Shown: positions 1-8,783, counted from the first letter of the stretch. The stretch is DNA of 64,000 nucleotides from Actinosynnema pretiosum (GCF_024171695.1 NZ_JAMTCF010000018.1:147846-211845); one strand, 5' to 3'. Made by a program: numbers and translations. The notes: generated by a model not told the origin, from the sequence alone.

Positions 1-746
1 TCACCGCGCCCGCCGCGCTGTGGCTGGTGGCGGTGGTCGCGCTGTGGGGCCTGCGCGGGGCGTTCCGCGCCGAGCGTGCCGAGCCGACGACGGTGCGCGA
101 GGACCTGCTGGTGGGCGCGCGGTTCCTGGCGGGCAACCGGTTGATGCTGACGATGGTCCTGTCGGCGGGCGCGGTGAACCTGGCGCTCCAGGCGGTGTGG
201 GCGGTGCTGCCGCTGTTCGCGGTGGGGGAGCGGTCCGCGCTGCACCTGACCGAGCGCGGCTACGGCCTGCTGCTCGCGGGCACCGCCGTGGGCGGCCTGC
301 TGGGCGCGGCGCTCGCGCCGAGGCTGGTGGCGCGCGTGGGCGCGCGGCTCGCGCTCGGCGCGGGCCTGCTGGTGCTCCCGCTGACCCTGTTCGGCGCGCT
401 GCTGGTCGACACGGCGTTCCCGGCGGTGGTCGAGGGCGTCCCGGTGGGGGCGCTGGCGGTGGTGCTGCTGCTGGCCGCGCAGAACGCGAGCGCGGTGGTG
501 TGGAGCGTGGTCGTGATGGGCCTGCGCCACCGCGTCGTCCCGGACGCCCTGCTCGGCCGCGTGACCGCCGCGCACCGCGTGGTGTCCTGGGGCGCGGTGC
601 CGCTGGGGGCGGCGCTGGGCGGGGTGCTGGGGGAGCTGCTGGGCCTGCGACCGGTGTTCGTGGTGTCGGGGGCGCTGCTGGCGCTCACGGCGGCGCTGGT
701 GCTGCCCCGGCTGCGGGACGCGGAGCAGGCGGTGCCGGTGGGGTGA
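1..746 (+). CDS. MFS transporter, C-terminal part (truncated by window edge)
   Basis: The reading frame is already open at base 3, so the start lies outside the window; about 247 codons are visible. The protein is a run of hydrophobic helices separated by short basic loops such as APRLVARVGARLALG, the usual MFS pattern of the second half of a 12-helix permease. It resembles the drug/siderophore exporter branch (MFS_3/EntS-like), which is inference from overall look. The stop is TGA at 744-746, directly followed by a strong hairpin shared with the convergent decarboxylase gene. Substrate cannot be told. Confidence 0.8.
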   Translation, partial: TAPAALWLVAVVALWGLRGAFRAERAEPTTVREDLLVGARFLAGNRLMLTMVLSAGAVNLALQAVWAVLPLFAVGERSALHLTERGYGLLLAGTAVGGLLGAALAPRLVARVGARLALGAGLLVLPLTLFGALLVDTAFPAVVEGVPVGALAVVLLLAAQNASAVVWSVVVMGLRHRVVPDALLGRVTAAHRVVSWGAVPLGAALGGVLGELLGLRPVFVVSGALLALTAALVLPRLRDAEQAVPVG

Positions 747-753
747 GGGCTTT

Positions 754-787
754 CCGCGCGGGGCCTGGGTTTCCCGGCCCCGCGCGG
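754..787. terminator. Bidirectional hairpin terminator
   Basis: Perfect 12-bp stem (CCGCGCGGGGCC) with a 10-nt loop, placed between the stop codons of two convergent genes. No U-tract, as is common for actinomycete terminators. Confidence 0.7.
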
Positions 788-795
788 GCCCGTCC

Positions 796-2172
796 CTACG
801 AGTGCAGCGCCCCCAGGAACTCCACCAGCAACCGCTCCCGCACCCGAGCCCCCGCCGCCGCGAGCAGCGTGTTCACCGCCGCCATCTGCTCCGGCAGCAC
901 CCCGCCCCCGCCCACCCCCGCCGCCGCCAGCAACCCGCCCAACCCCTCCGCCGTCACCTGATCAGGCGTCAACCCCCGCACCGCCGCCAGCACCCCCTCC
1001 GGCACCTCCGGCGCCCCCAGCTCCCGCGCCGCCGTCACCGACGCGCGCAGGTCCGCCAGCAGCTCCGCCTCGTGCCCCGAGTTCGCCGCCGTCAGCGTGA
1101 GGTGCAGGTTCACCGGCGACGCCCCGTGCGCGAACTGCGGCTGCGCGTACCACCCGCGCGCCTTCAGCTCGTCCGCCACCACGAACACGTCCACCCCGTC
1201 CCCGGCCACCGCCAGCAGCGTCGCCTCCGGCTCGCCCAGCACCCGCAGCCCCGGAATCGCGCCGATCCCCTCCCGCACCACCCGAGCGCTCTCCAGCGCC
1301 CGCCCCGCCAGCTCCCGGTACCCGTCGTCACCGATCCGCCGCAGCACCGCCCACGCCGCCGCCACCGGTCCACCCGAACGTGTCGACTGCATCGTCGTGT
1401 TCAGCATCGTGTAACCGGGCCAGTCCGCGCTCGCGAAGAACTGCGCCCGCCGCAACCCGGCGTCGGCGTGCAGCAGCACCGACACCCCCTTCGGGCAGTA
1501 CGCGTACTTGTGCAGGTCCACCGACACGCTCGTCACCCCCGGCACCCGGAAGTCGAACGGCGCCACGCCCGCGTGCGGCAGCACCCACCCGCCGATGCAC
1601 GCGTCCACGTGGCACCGAACCCCGCGCTCGGCGGCCACCGCCGCGATCTCCCCGACCGGGTCCACCACCCCGTGCGCGTACGACGGCGCGCTCGCCACCA
1701 CCAGCACCGTCGACCCGTCGACCGCCGCCGCCATCGCCACCGGATCGGCCCGGAACGTCACCGGGTCCACCGGGACGGCCACCACCCGCACCCCGAAGTA
1801 GTGCCCCGCCTTGTGGAAAGCCGCGTGCGCCGTCTCCGGCACCACCACCGACGGCCGCGCCACGTCCGGCCGCGAGTCGCGCGCCGCCAGCACCGCCAGC
1901 AGGCACGACTCGGTCCCGCCCGACGTCACCGTCCCGACCCCGCCGCCGAGCAGCCGCGCCGCCGTCGCCACCACCTCCCGCTCCAACCGCAGCAGCGACG
2001 GGAACGCGGTCGGGTCCAGCCCGTTCGCGGGCGCGGCCAGCGCGTGCGCGGCGGCGGCGAGGGCATCCAGCCCCGGCAGCGCGCTGTCGTACACGTAGGC
2101 CAGGGTGCGCCCGCCGTGCGTGGGCAGGTCGGCTGCGCGCAGCTCGGCCAGCTCGGCCAGGGGATCAGTCAC
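796..2172 (-). CDS. PLP-dependent group II decarboxylase / sphingosine-1-phosphate-lyase-like enzyme
   Basis: Encodes 458 aa of the fold-type I PLP family that includes glutamate decarboxylase and sphingosine-1-phosphate lyase. Visible features are the cofactor-phosphate motif GTVTSGGTES (about residues 80-90), the aspartate region VRCHVDACIGG (about 186-196) and the Schiff-base lysine motif VSVDLHKYAYCPKG (about 216-229), which is closest to the S1P-lyase branch. The GTG start overlaps the stop of the upstream permease as GTGA, so the two are translationally coupled and probably act on one substrate (uptake then cleavage or decarboxylation). Substrate is unknown; an amine-phosphate lyase or amino-acid decarboxylase are both possible. 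Confidence 0.85.
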   Translation of the reverse strand: MTDPLAELAELRAADLPTHGGRTLAYVYDSALPGLDALAAAAHALAAPANGLDPTAFPSLLRLEREVVATAARLLGGGVGTVTSGGTESCLLAVLAARDSRPDVARPSVVVPETAHAAFHKAGHYFGVRVVAVPVDPVTFRADPVAMAAAVDGSTVLVVASAPSYAHGVVDPVGEIAAVAAERGVRCHVDACIGGWVLPHAGVAPFDFRVPGVTSVSVDLHKYAYCPKGVSVLLHADAGLRRAQFFASADWPGYTMLNTTMQSTRSGGPVAAAWAVLRRIGDDGYRELAGRALESARVVREGIGAIPGLRVLGEPEATLLAVAGDGVDVFVVADELKARGWYAQPQFAHGASPVNLHLTLTAANSGHEAELLADLRASVTAARELGAPEVPEGVLAAVRGLTPDQVTAEGLGGLLAAAGVGGGGVLPEQMAAVNTLLAAAGARVRERLLVEFLGALHS

Positions 2173-3431
2173 CGGAAGTCCTCCTCACGGGGCAGCAGCG
2201 GAAGGGGAAGCACGGCCAGCAGCGCGGGCAGCGCGGTGAACCCGACCAGCGCGGCCAGCACCGCGCCGCTCGACTGGGCGACGTCCCCACCGGCGCTGGC
2301 CGCGTACCCGCCCACCGCCAGCACCACCCCGTACGCGCCGGGCCCCAGCGCCAGCCCGAGCGTCTCGCCCGCCGTCCACACCCCGGAGAACAGCCCGGCC
2401 CGCCGCCCGTCGACCGAGCTGATCACGTCCGGCAGCATCGCCATCGGGAACACCTGCATCCCCGCGTACCCGACGCCCGCCACCGCCATCACCGCGACCA
2501 CGGCCCCGACCGGCAGCACCCCGGACGCCCCGAGCCCGGCCGCCGCGCCCGCGAACACCACCGAGGCCACGACCAGCCCGGTCCGCTTGCCGACCCGGCG
2601 GCCCACCCGCTGCCACAGCGGCATCACCAGCAGCGCGGGCCCCACGAACGCGGCGAACAGCGCGGTCTGCGCCGACCGCTCGCCCAGCACCAGCCGCGCG
2701 AAGTAGTCCACCCCGGCGAGCATCGTGCCCAGCCCCACCGCCTGGACCGAGAACACCACCAGCAACCGCCGGAACGCCCGGACCCGCAGCGCCGCCAGGA
2801 AGTCGCGGGCCGACGGCGCGGCCGGGTCCCGCCGCACCGGCGCCCCGCGCGTGCCCGCCACCGAGGCCAGCGTCCCCACCAGGATCAGCGCCCCGACCGC
2901 GACCCCCATCACCCGGTACCCGTCCGCGCCCCCGACCAGGTCCCGCACGGCGGGCGCCCCGGCCCCGCTGACCAGGATCGCCAGCGCGAGCACCGCGACC
3001 CGCCAGGCCAGCAACCGGGTCCGCTCGTGGTAGTCGTCGGTGAGCTCCGCCGCCATGGCCACGTAGGGCACCTGGAAGAACGCGTAGGCGGTGGCGCACA
3101 GCAGGAACACGACCGCCACGTACGCCGCCGCGCCCCACCCGTCCCCGACCCCGGCGAACAGCGCCGCGAACAGCGCGGCCGTGGCCGCGCCCCCGCCCAG
3201 CAGGAACGGCCGCCGCGCCCCCGCCCGGTCGCTGATCCGCCCGGCGACCGGGTTGAACAGCACGTCCCACGCCTTGGGGACGAGCACCAGCGCGCCCGCG
3301 ACGGCGGCGGGGACGGCGAGCGAGTCGGTGAGGTAGGGCAGCAGGAGCAGACCGGGGACGGTGCCGAACGCCCCGGTGACGAGGGAACCCAGCGCGTAGC
3401 CCGCGCGCACGCGCGTCGTGGTCGGCTGCAT
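2169..3431 (-). CDS. MFS / GPH-type (sugar:cation symporter-like) permease
   Basis: A 420-aa, roughly 12-helix permease. The segment PKAWDVLFNPVAGRISDR followed by ARRPFLLGG is typical of the glycoside-pentoside-hexuronide (MelB-like) symporters and related MFS_2 proteins. An upstream in-frame start at 3569 would add a charged non-conserved leader, so I chose the ATG at 3431, just before the first membrane helix. The stop overlaps the GTG of the downstream decarboxylase. It is divergent from the secreted lectin protein gene; the 150-bp gap must hold both promoters, but I see no clear -35/-10 pair there. Confidence 0.8.
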   Translation of the reverse strand: MQPTTTRVRAGYALGSLVTGAFGTVPGLLLLPYLTDSLAVPAAVAGALVLVPKAWDVLFNPVAGRISDRAGARRPFLLGGGAATAALFAALFAGVGDGWGAAAYVAVVFLLCATAYAFFQVPYVAMAAELTDDYHERTRLLAWRVAVLALAILVSGAGAPAVRDLVGGADGYRVMGVAVGALILVGTLASVAGTRGAPVRRDPAAPSARDFLAALRVRAFRRLLVVFSVQAVGLGTMLAGVDYFARLVLGERSAQTALFAAFVGPALLVMPLWQRVGRRVGKRTGLVVASVVFAGAAAGLGASGVLPVGAVVAVMAVAGVGYAGMQVFPMAMLPDVISSVDGRRAGLFSGVWTAGETLGLALGPGAYGVVLAVGGYAASAGGDVAQSSGAVLAALVGFTALPALLAVLPLPLLPREEDFR

Positions 3432-3581
3432 CGTGCGGGTGATCCTCGCACGGGTGAACGGCCGGATCGCCGTCACGGCTGCGGGGTTCCGCGCGGTAAT
3501 CGGCTTCTGGATTTGATCTTCGCTGCATATGCTCCCTGCGCACCGGCGGGGCCGCCCCGCCGACAACACTGGGGGAAGAAC

Positions 3582-4769
3582 GTGTCAGCAGCGTTGAAGA
3601 CAGGCGCGGTCCTCGCGGCGGCCCTGGTCGGAGCGGGTGTCGCGACGCTGCCCGCGCAGGCGCAGGAGGCCACCGGCGTGATCACCGGAACGGTCTGGAT
3701 CGACCGGGACGGGGACGGGCAGGTCAACCGGGTCGGCGAGGGGCCGCGCTACGTGACGGAGCGGCTCAGGTCGTACACCGAGGTCGAGGTAGTGGCGCGG
3801 GAGACCGGTCAGCGCTGGACGGCGCAGACCAACCCGTACGGTGAGTTCCACTTCACCGGCCTGCCGCAGGGCGTGTTCGACGTGTCGGCGGACGCGGTCG
3901 GGATGCGGTCCCTCGGCCCGGTCACCCGGCAGGTCGAGCTGACCGCAGCCGCCCCTGCGGCGGTCCCGCTGATGTTCCCGCAGCTGGGCAACAACATCGT
4001 GGTCAACGCCGTGGTCGACTCCAACGGCGACGGGATCCTGACCGACGAGCGCGGCAAGCTCAACCAGACCTTCTACGTCAGGGGCCGCGACGTCGAGGGC
4101 AAGCCGTCCTACGGCGACACCGTGACCCTCGGCCCCGCCAACGTCATCGAGGGCCTCCCCGCCGGGGTCTACACGGTCTACTCCTACACCCCGCCCGCCG
4201 GGACCAAGCTGACGAAGCCGAACGTGCGCACCAACGCGGACCCGGTGGACCAGGACTCCGACTTCGTGCAGTCCTACTACGGCCCGACCACCCTGCCGCA
4301 CGTCTTCACCGGCGACGACGAAGTGTGGACCCCCGGCTTCGGCGTGACCGAGGGCCAAGGCGAGACCAACCCCGTGCTGACCAACGCGGCCAGCGGTTGG
4401 TGCCTCGACCAGGAGCACCCGACCGGCAGCGCGACCGAGGTCGTCGGCGCGCACCACTGCAACAGCGGCGACAACCAGCGCTGGGTGCTCGACTGGGCGG
4501 GGCCGGACGTGGTCAAGCTGGCCAACGAGCGCACCGGGCACTGCGTCGACCAGGGGCAGCCCAACGCCGTGGTCGCCTACCCGTGCGGTGGCGGGAACGA
4601 GGAGTTCTGGCGGGTCGTGCACGACGAGCGGGTCGACGAGGCCGCGACGCTGGTCAACGTGGCGACAGGGCACTGCCTCGACCAGGAGTACCCGAGGGGC
4701 AGCGCCACGACCAAGGTCGGCGCGTACCCGTGCAACGGCGGGGCGAACCAGAAGTGGCTGGTGCGCTGA
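3582..4769 (+). CDS. Secreted SdrD-B-like / ricin-type lectin protein, copy 1
   Basis: Encodes 395 aa starting at GTG after a GGGGGAAG ribosome-binding site. Residues 1-28 are a signal peptide ending LPAQAQ. Next come two SdrD-B/Cna-B-like segments, each with a DxDGDG-type calcium loop (IDRDGDGQVN and VDSNGDGIL), then a C-terminal beta-trefoil of three subrepeats, each containing a GxCLDQ-like motif, a paired Cys and a QxW-type tryptophan (NQRW, EEFW, NQKW). Carbohydrate binding at the cell surface is the likely role; no catalytic domain is seen. It is followed with one base of overlap by a close paralogue, so this is a tandem duplication. It has no sortase motif. Confidence 0.75.
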   Translation: MSAALKTGAVLAAALVGAGVATLPAQAQEATGVITGTVWIDRDGDGQVNRVGEGPRYVTERLRSYTEVEVVARETGQRWTAQTNPYGEFHFTGLPQGVFDVSADAVGMRSLGPVTRQVELTAAAPAAVPLMFPQLGNNIVVNAVVDSNGDGILTDERGKLNQTFYVRGRDVEGKPSYGDTVTLGPANVIEGLPAGVYTVYSYTPPAGTKLTKPNVRTNADPVDQDSDFVQSYYGPTTLPHVFTGDDEVWTPGFGVTEGQGETNPVLTNAASGWCLDQEHPTGSATEVVGAHHCNSGDNQRWVLDWAGPDVVKLANERTGHCVDQGQPNAVVAYPCGGGNEEFWRVVHDERVDEAATLVNVATGHCLDQEYPRGSATTKVGAYPCNGGANQKWLVR

Positions 4770-6241
4770 TGGCGGTGGCACGGAAGACCTTCGCCGTCCT
4801 CTCGGCGGCGCTGGTGTGCGCGGGCGTCGCGGCGATTCCCGCGCAGGCGCAGGCCGACGGCAGGATCAGCGGCACGGTCTGGATCGACCGGAACCGCGAC
4901 GGCCGGGTCGACCTGCTCGGCGAGGGACCACACTACCCGGCGGAGCGGCCCAGGGCGTACATCGAGATCTCGATCCTGTCGGAGGAGACCGGTCAGTTCC
5001 GGCACGCGCAGACCAACCGGTACGGGGAGTTCAACTTCTCCGGCTTGCCGCATGGCACCTTCTCCGTGCTGGCCGCCCAGATCGGGATGCGGTCGCTGGG
5101 ACCGATCGTCCAGACGGTCGAGCTGACCGCCGACGCCCCCGTCGCGCCCCCACTGCTGTTCCCGCAGCTGGGCAACAACATCTCGGTCAACGCCGTGTTC
5201 GACTCCGACGGCGACGGCATCCTGACCGGGGAGAGCGAGAAGCTCGACCACGGCTTTCATGTCCAGGGCATCGACGACACGGGCAGGCCGGTCTACAGCG
5301 CCACCGCGCCGCTCGGCCCCGCCAACGTCATCGAGGGCCTCCCCGCAGGGGTCTACACGGTCTACGCGTCCCCACCGCCCGCCGGGCGCAAGCTGACGAA
5401 GCCGAACGCGCGCACCAATGCGGACCCGGTGGACCAGGACTCCGACTTCACGTGGTCCCTCTTCGGCCCGGCCACCCTGCCGCACGTCTTCACCGGCGAC
5501 GACGGCGAGTGGTCCCCCGGCTTCGGCCTCGCCGAAGGCGATGGCAGGACCAACCCCGTGCTGACCAACGCGGCGAGCGGGTGGTGCCTGGACCAGGAGC
5601 ACCCGACCGGCACGGCGACCAAGGTCATCGGCTCGCACCACTGCAACGGCGGCGCGAACCAGCGCTGGGAGTCCACGGACGGCGGTGCGGACGTGGTCGT
5701 CCTGAAGAACGAGCGCACCCGGCACTGCGCCGACCAGGAGCACCCGGCGGGCGTGGCGACCACCGTCGTGGGCGCCCACCCGTGCAACGGCGGGGCGAAC
5801 CAGCGCTGGCGGGTCGTGCACGACGAGCGGGTCGACGAGGCCGCGACGCTGGTCAACGTGGCCACGGGGCACTGCCTGGACCAGGAGTACCCGAGGGGCA
5901 GCGCCACGACCAAGGTCGGCGCGTACCCGTGCAACGGCGGGGCGAACCAGAAGTGGCTGGTGCGCTCACCCCTGGAAAGCGGAAGGCCGGGGCGGTCCAG
6001 GAGATCCTGGACCGCCCCGGCCCGTTCCACGGGAGAACCGGGGACTAGGGCGTGTTTCAAAGGTGAGGTGACCGGCGGTGTGTCGGTGCCGGAATGTGGC
6101 GAGGTCTCCGGTAGGTGGGTTAGCGACCAGGCAAACCTGCAGTACCGGAGACCTCGTGGCCAGCGTAGTGGCAGCGGGGCGGGCCGACCTGACCGACGCG
6201 CAGTGGGCGATGCTGCAACCTCTGCTGCCCGTCGGTGTTAA
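4769..6241 (+). CDS. Secreted SdrD-B-like / ricin-type lectin protein, copy 2, with stop-codon loss
   Basis: Paralogue of the upstream gene, starting ATG in a TGATG overlap. It has the same plan: signal peptide ending IPAQAQ, two SdrD-B-like segments with calcium-type loops, and a three-part ricin-type trefoil ending NQKWLVR. In copy 1 the next codon is TGA; here it is TCA at 5967-5969, so the frame runs on through a 38-bp hairpin and into the left end of an IS element, finishing at TAA 6239-6241. This adds about 90 residues with no domain character, roughly 64 of them encoded by the IS. Before the IS landed, the frame would have ended at a TGA just past the target site. The first ~400 residues are well supported; the tail is accidental. 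Confidence 0.75.
   Translation: MAVARKTFAVLSAALVCAGVAAIPAQAQADGRISGTVWIDRNRDGRVDLLGEGPHYPAERPRAYIEISILSEETGQFRHAQTNRYGEFNFSGLPHGTFSVLAAQIGMRSLGPIVQTVELTADAPVAPPLLFPQLGNNISVNAVFDSDGDGILTGESEKLDHGFHVQGIDDTGRPVYSATAPLGPANVIEGLPAGVYTVYASPPPAGRKLTKPNARTNADPVDQDSDFTWSLFGPATLPHVFTGDDGEWSPGFGLAEGDGRTNPVLTNAASGWCLDQEHPTGTATKVIGSHHCNGGANQRWESTDGGADVVVLKNERTRHCADQEHPAGVATTVVGAHPCNGGANQRWRVVHDERVDEAATLVNVATGHCLDQEYPRGSATTKVGAYPCNGGANQKWLVRSPLESGRPGRSRRSWTAPARSTGEPGTRACFKGEVTGGVSVPECGEVSGRWVSDQANLQYRRPRGQRSGSGAGRPDRRAVGDAATSAARRC
5984..6021. terminator. Long perfect hairpin, probable terminator now inside a read-through ORF
   Basis: Arms GGCCGGGGCGGTCCAGGA and its exact complement are separated by only GA, giving an 18-bp inverted repeat. 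It lies just after the ancestral end of the lectin gene and served the convergent metallo-hydrolase too. The IS inserted 24 bp to its right, so it now separates the lectin gene from the IS. Confidence 0.7.
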
Positions 6242-7071
6242 GCCGGGCCGCCCGCCGAAGTGGAGCAAGCGGCAGTTGATCGATGGTATCCGGTGGCGGG
6301 TGCGCGTCGGTGCCCCGTGGCGGGACGTCCCGCCCGACTACGGGCCCTGGCAGACCGTCTACGGGTTGTTCCGCCGCTGGCAGCGGCTCGGCGTCTGGCA
6401 GGGGGTCCTGACCGCGTTGCAGGCCCAGGCCGACGCCGCCGGGCTGATCGTGTGGGACGTGGGCGTGGATTCCACGGTCATGCGGGCGCATCAGCACGCG
6501 GCGGGTGCGCGTAAAAGGGGGATCTGCAGATCGACCCGCCCGACACCGACGCGGGCGGGGCGGAGCCCGAGGACCATGGGCTGGGCCGTTCCCGGGGCGG
6601 GTGGACCAGCAAGCTGCACTTGGCCTGCGAGCAGGGACGACGGCCGTTGTCGCTGCTGGTCACCGCCGGACAACGGGGTGACAGCCCACAGTTCGTCCCG
6701 GTGATCGAGGGCATCCGGGTGCCCCGACTCGGCGATGGACGTCCGCGGACCCGACCCGACCGGGTTCTGGCCGACAAGGCCTACAGTTCCAAGGCCAACC
6801 GCGCCTACCTACGGCATCGCGGGATCAAGGCGACCATTGACCAACCCCGCGACCAGGCCGCCCACCGCAAGGCCAAAGGCTCTGCGGGTGGACGGCCACC
6901 GGCGATCGACAGGGAGATCTACAAGCAGCGCCACGTCGTCGAGTGCGGCATCAACCTGCTCAAGCAGCACCGCGCGGTGGCCACCCGGTACGACAAACTC
7001 GCCGTCCGCTACCAGGCCACCATCGACACCGCCGCCATCAACATCTGGCTACGCCACATCTGAAACACGCC
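6049..7071 (+). mobile_element. Complete IS5-family (IS427-type) insertion sequence
   Basis: 1,023 bp bounded by imperfect inverted repeats beginning GGCGTGTTTCA at both ends (left continues AAGGTG, right GATGTG). The palindromic tetranucleotide CTAG stands on both sides (6045-6048 and 7072-7075), matching the CTAG/YTAR target duplication known for the IS427 subgroup. Inside is a two-phase transposase gene needing a -1 frameshift. Ends, duplication and DDE residues are all intact, so it looks recent and possibly active. It sits between convergent genes. Confidence 0.92.
6156..7063 (+). CDS. IS5-family transposase (two phases, -1 programmed frameshift)
   Basis: Phase A starts at GTG 6156 (CCGGAG five bases upstream) and reads VASVVAAGRADLTDAQW, then the N-terminal domain with GRPPKWSKRQLIDGIRWRVR. 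Phase B continues one frame back to TGA 7061-7063. The junction is the slippery run AAAAGGGG at 6513-6520; a stop (TAA 6512) bars phase B upstream, so slippage must occur here. The DDE triad is visible: D in VWDVGVDST, D in VLADKAYSS, E in HVVECGINLLKQHR. The fused product would be about 302 aa, normal for this family. Without frameshifting, phase A ends at 6704 in unrelated sequence. Confidence 0.88.
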
Positions 7072-7701
7072 CTAGTGCCCCCTGGTGATCCAGTCGCCCA
7101 GGTGCGGGCTCTCGTCGCCGATCTTCGTGCTGTCCCCGTGCCCGGTGTGCACCACCGTGTCCTCGGGCAGCGACAGCAGCCGCTCCTCGATCGAGCGCAC
7201 GATCGTCGGGAAGTCGCTGAACGACCGCCCCGTCGCGCCGGGCCCGCCCCGGAACAGCGTGTCCCCGGTGAACACCACGCCCAGCTCCGGCGCGTGGAAG
7301 CACACCGCCCCCGGCGCGTGACCGGGCGTGTGCAGCACCACCAGCTCGGTGCCCCCGACCGTGATCCGCTGCCCGTCCGAGAGCTCCCCGTCCGGGCGGC
7401 GCTCACCGTGCGTCAGCTCCCACACCGGCAGGTCCGCCGGGTGCAGCCACACCGGGGCCTTGGTCGCCTCGGACAGCGCGGGCGCCACCCGGACGTGGTC
7501 GTCGTGCGCGTGCGTGGCCAGGATCGCCACCACCCGCCGGTCGCCGATCAGCTCCAGGATCGGCTCCACCGCGTGCGGCGCGTCGATCACCACGCACTCG
7601 CTGTCGTCGCCGACGACCCAGATGTTGTTCTCGACCTCGAAGGTCTGCCCGTCCAGCGAGAACGTCCCGGACGAGGTGGCGTGGTCGACGCGCGCGGTCA
7701 C
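7072..7701 (-). CDS. Metallo-beta-lactamase-fold hydrolase (probable S-formylmycothiol hydrolase partner)
   Basis: A 209-aa glyoxalase II-like enzyme. Zinc ligands are seen in THAHDDHVRVA (HxHxDH, about residue 65), HTPGHAPGAV and FTGDTLFRGG, plus a terminal VHTGHGDSTKIGDE. The GTG start overlaps the stop of the mycothiol-dependent formaldehyde dehydrogenase gene (GTGA). The same gene pair is known in mycobacteria (Rv2259-Rv2260), suggesting hydrolysis of the formyl-mycothiol product; that role is inference. Its TAG stop is formed by the CTAG target duplicated by the neighbouring IS, so the protein is unaltered although the element abuts its last codon. Confidence 0.85.
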   Translation of the reverse strand: MTARVDHATSSGTFSLDGQTFEVENNIWVVGDDSECVVIDAPHAVEPILELIGDRRVVAILATHAHDDHVRVAPALSEATKAPVWLHPADLPVWELTHGERRPDGELSDGQRITVGGTELVVLHTPGHAPGAVCFHAPELGVVFTGDTLFRGGPGATGRSFSDFPTIVRSIEERLLSLPEDTVVHTGHGDSTKIGDESPHLGDWITRGH

Positions 7702-8783
7702 AGCTGGACCACCGAGCGCAGCACCTGGCCGCCGTGCATCTTGTCGAACGCGGCCTCGACGCCGTCCAGCGCGATCGTCTCGGTGACGAACGCGTCCAGG
7801 TCGAGCCTGCCCTGCTGGTACAGGTCCACCAGCATCGGGAAGTCGCGCGAGGGCAGGCAGTCGCCGTACCAGGAGGACTTGAGCGCCCCGCCGCGCGAGA
7901 ACACGTCGATGAACGGCAGCTCCAGCGTCATCTCCGGCGTCGGCACGCCCACCAGGACCACGGTCCCGGCCAGGTCGCGGGCGTAGAACGCCTGCTTCCA
8001 GGTCTCCGGGCGGCCCACCGCGTCGATCACCACGTCCGCGCCGAACCCGCCGGTGAGCGCCTGGATGGCCTCCACGGCGTCGGTCTCGCGGCTGTTCACC
8101 ACGTCCGTCGCGCCGAACCCGCGCGCCCACTCCAGCTTGGCCGCGTCCACGTCGACGGCGATGACCTTCGACGCGCCCGCCAGCTTCGCGCCCATGATGG
8201 CCGCGTTGCCGACGCCGCCGCAGCCGATGACCGCGACCGTGTCGCCCCGGCTGACGTTGCCGGTGTTGATCGCCGCGCCGATGCCCGCCATGACGCCGCA
8301 GCCGAGCAGGCCGACGGCGGCGGGGGAGGCCGACGGGTCGACCTTCGTGCACTGGCCGCCGTGCACCAGGGTCTTCTCGGCGAAGGCGCCGATCCCCAGC
8401 GCGTTGGTCAGCGGGGTGCCGTCCTCCAGCGTCATCGGCTGGGCGGCGTTGTGCGTGTTGAAGCAGTACTGCGGCTTGCCCTTGGCGCACGCGCGGCACG
8501 AGCCGCACACCGCGCGCCAGTTGAGGACGACGAAGTCGCCGGGCACGAGGTCGGTGACGCCCTCGCCGACCTCCTCCACGATTCCCGCGGCCTCGTGGCC
8601 GAGCAGGAACGGGAACTCGTCGTTGATGCCGCCCTCGCGGTAGTGCAGGTCGGTGTGGCAGACCCCGCAGGTCTGCACCTTGACGACGACCTCACCCGGA
8701 CCGGGGTCGGGGATGATGATCGTCTCCACGGTCACCGGCTGGCCCTTGGCCTTGGCGACGACGCCACGGACGCGGTGCGGCAT
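7698..8783 (-). CDS. mscR: S-(hydroxymethyl)mycothiol dehydrogenase (formaldehyde dehydrogenase)
   Basis: A 361-aa zinc-dependent medium-chain dehydrogenase. The catalytic zinc site shows as CGVCHTDLHYREGG (about 37-50) and GHEAAG, the structural zinc site as CGSCRACAKGKPQYC (about 93-107), and the NAD fold as VIGCGGVGNAAIMGA. The segment SSWYGDCLPSRDFPMLVDLY is typical of the mycothiol-linked formaldehyde/nitrosothiol enzyme. It oxidises the formaldehyde adduct of mycothiol with NAD and may reduce S-nitrosomycothiol. The ATG has a GGGAGGGG site. It heads a two-gene operon with the metallo-hydrolase, and is divergent from the Ser/Thr kinase gene. Confidence 0.9.
   Translation of the reverse strand: MPHRVRGVVAKAKGQPVTVETIIIPDPGPGEVVVKVQTCGVCHTDLHYREGGINDEFPFLLGHEAAGIVEEVGEGVTDLVPGDFVVLNWRAVCGSCRACAKGKPQYCFNTHNAAQPMTLEDGTPLTNALGIGAFAEKTLVHGGQCTKVDPSASPAAVGLLGCGVMAGIGAAINTGNVSRGDTVAVIGCGGVGNAAIMGAKLAGASKVIAVDVDAAKLEWARGFGATDVVNSRETDAVEAIQALTGGFGADVVIDAVGRPETWKQAFYARDLAGTVVLVGVPTPEMTLELPFIDVFSRGGALKSSWYGDCLPSRDFPMLVDLYQQGRLDLDAFVTETIALDGVEAAFDKMHGGQVLRSVVQL

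Noticed and set aside
802..2706. Long plus-strand frame of Arg/His/Gln-rich sequence opposite the decarboxylase and permease
   Set aside because: Antisense shadow of two well-supported genes; extreme composition and no start signal. Same verdict for the other long antisense frames across the window.
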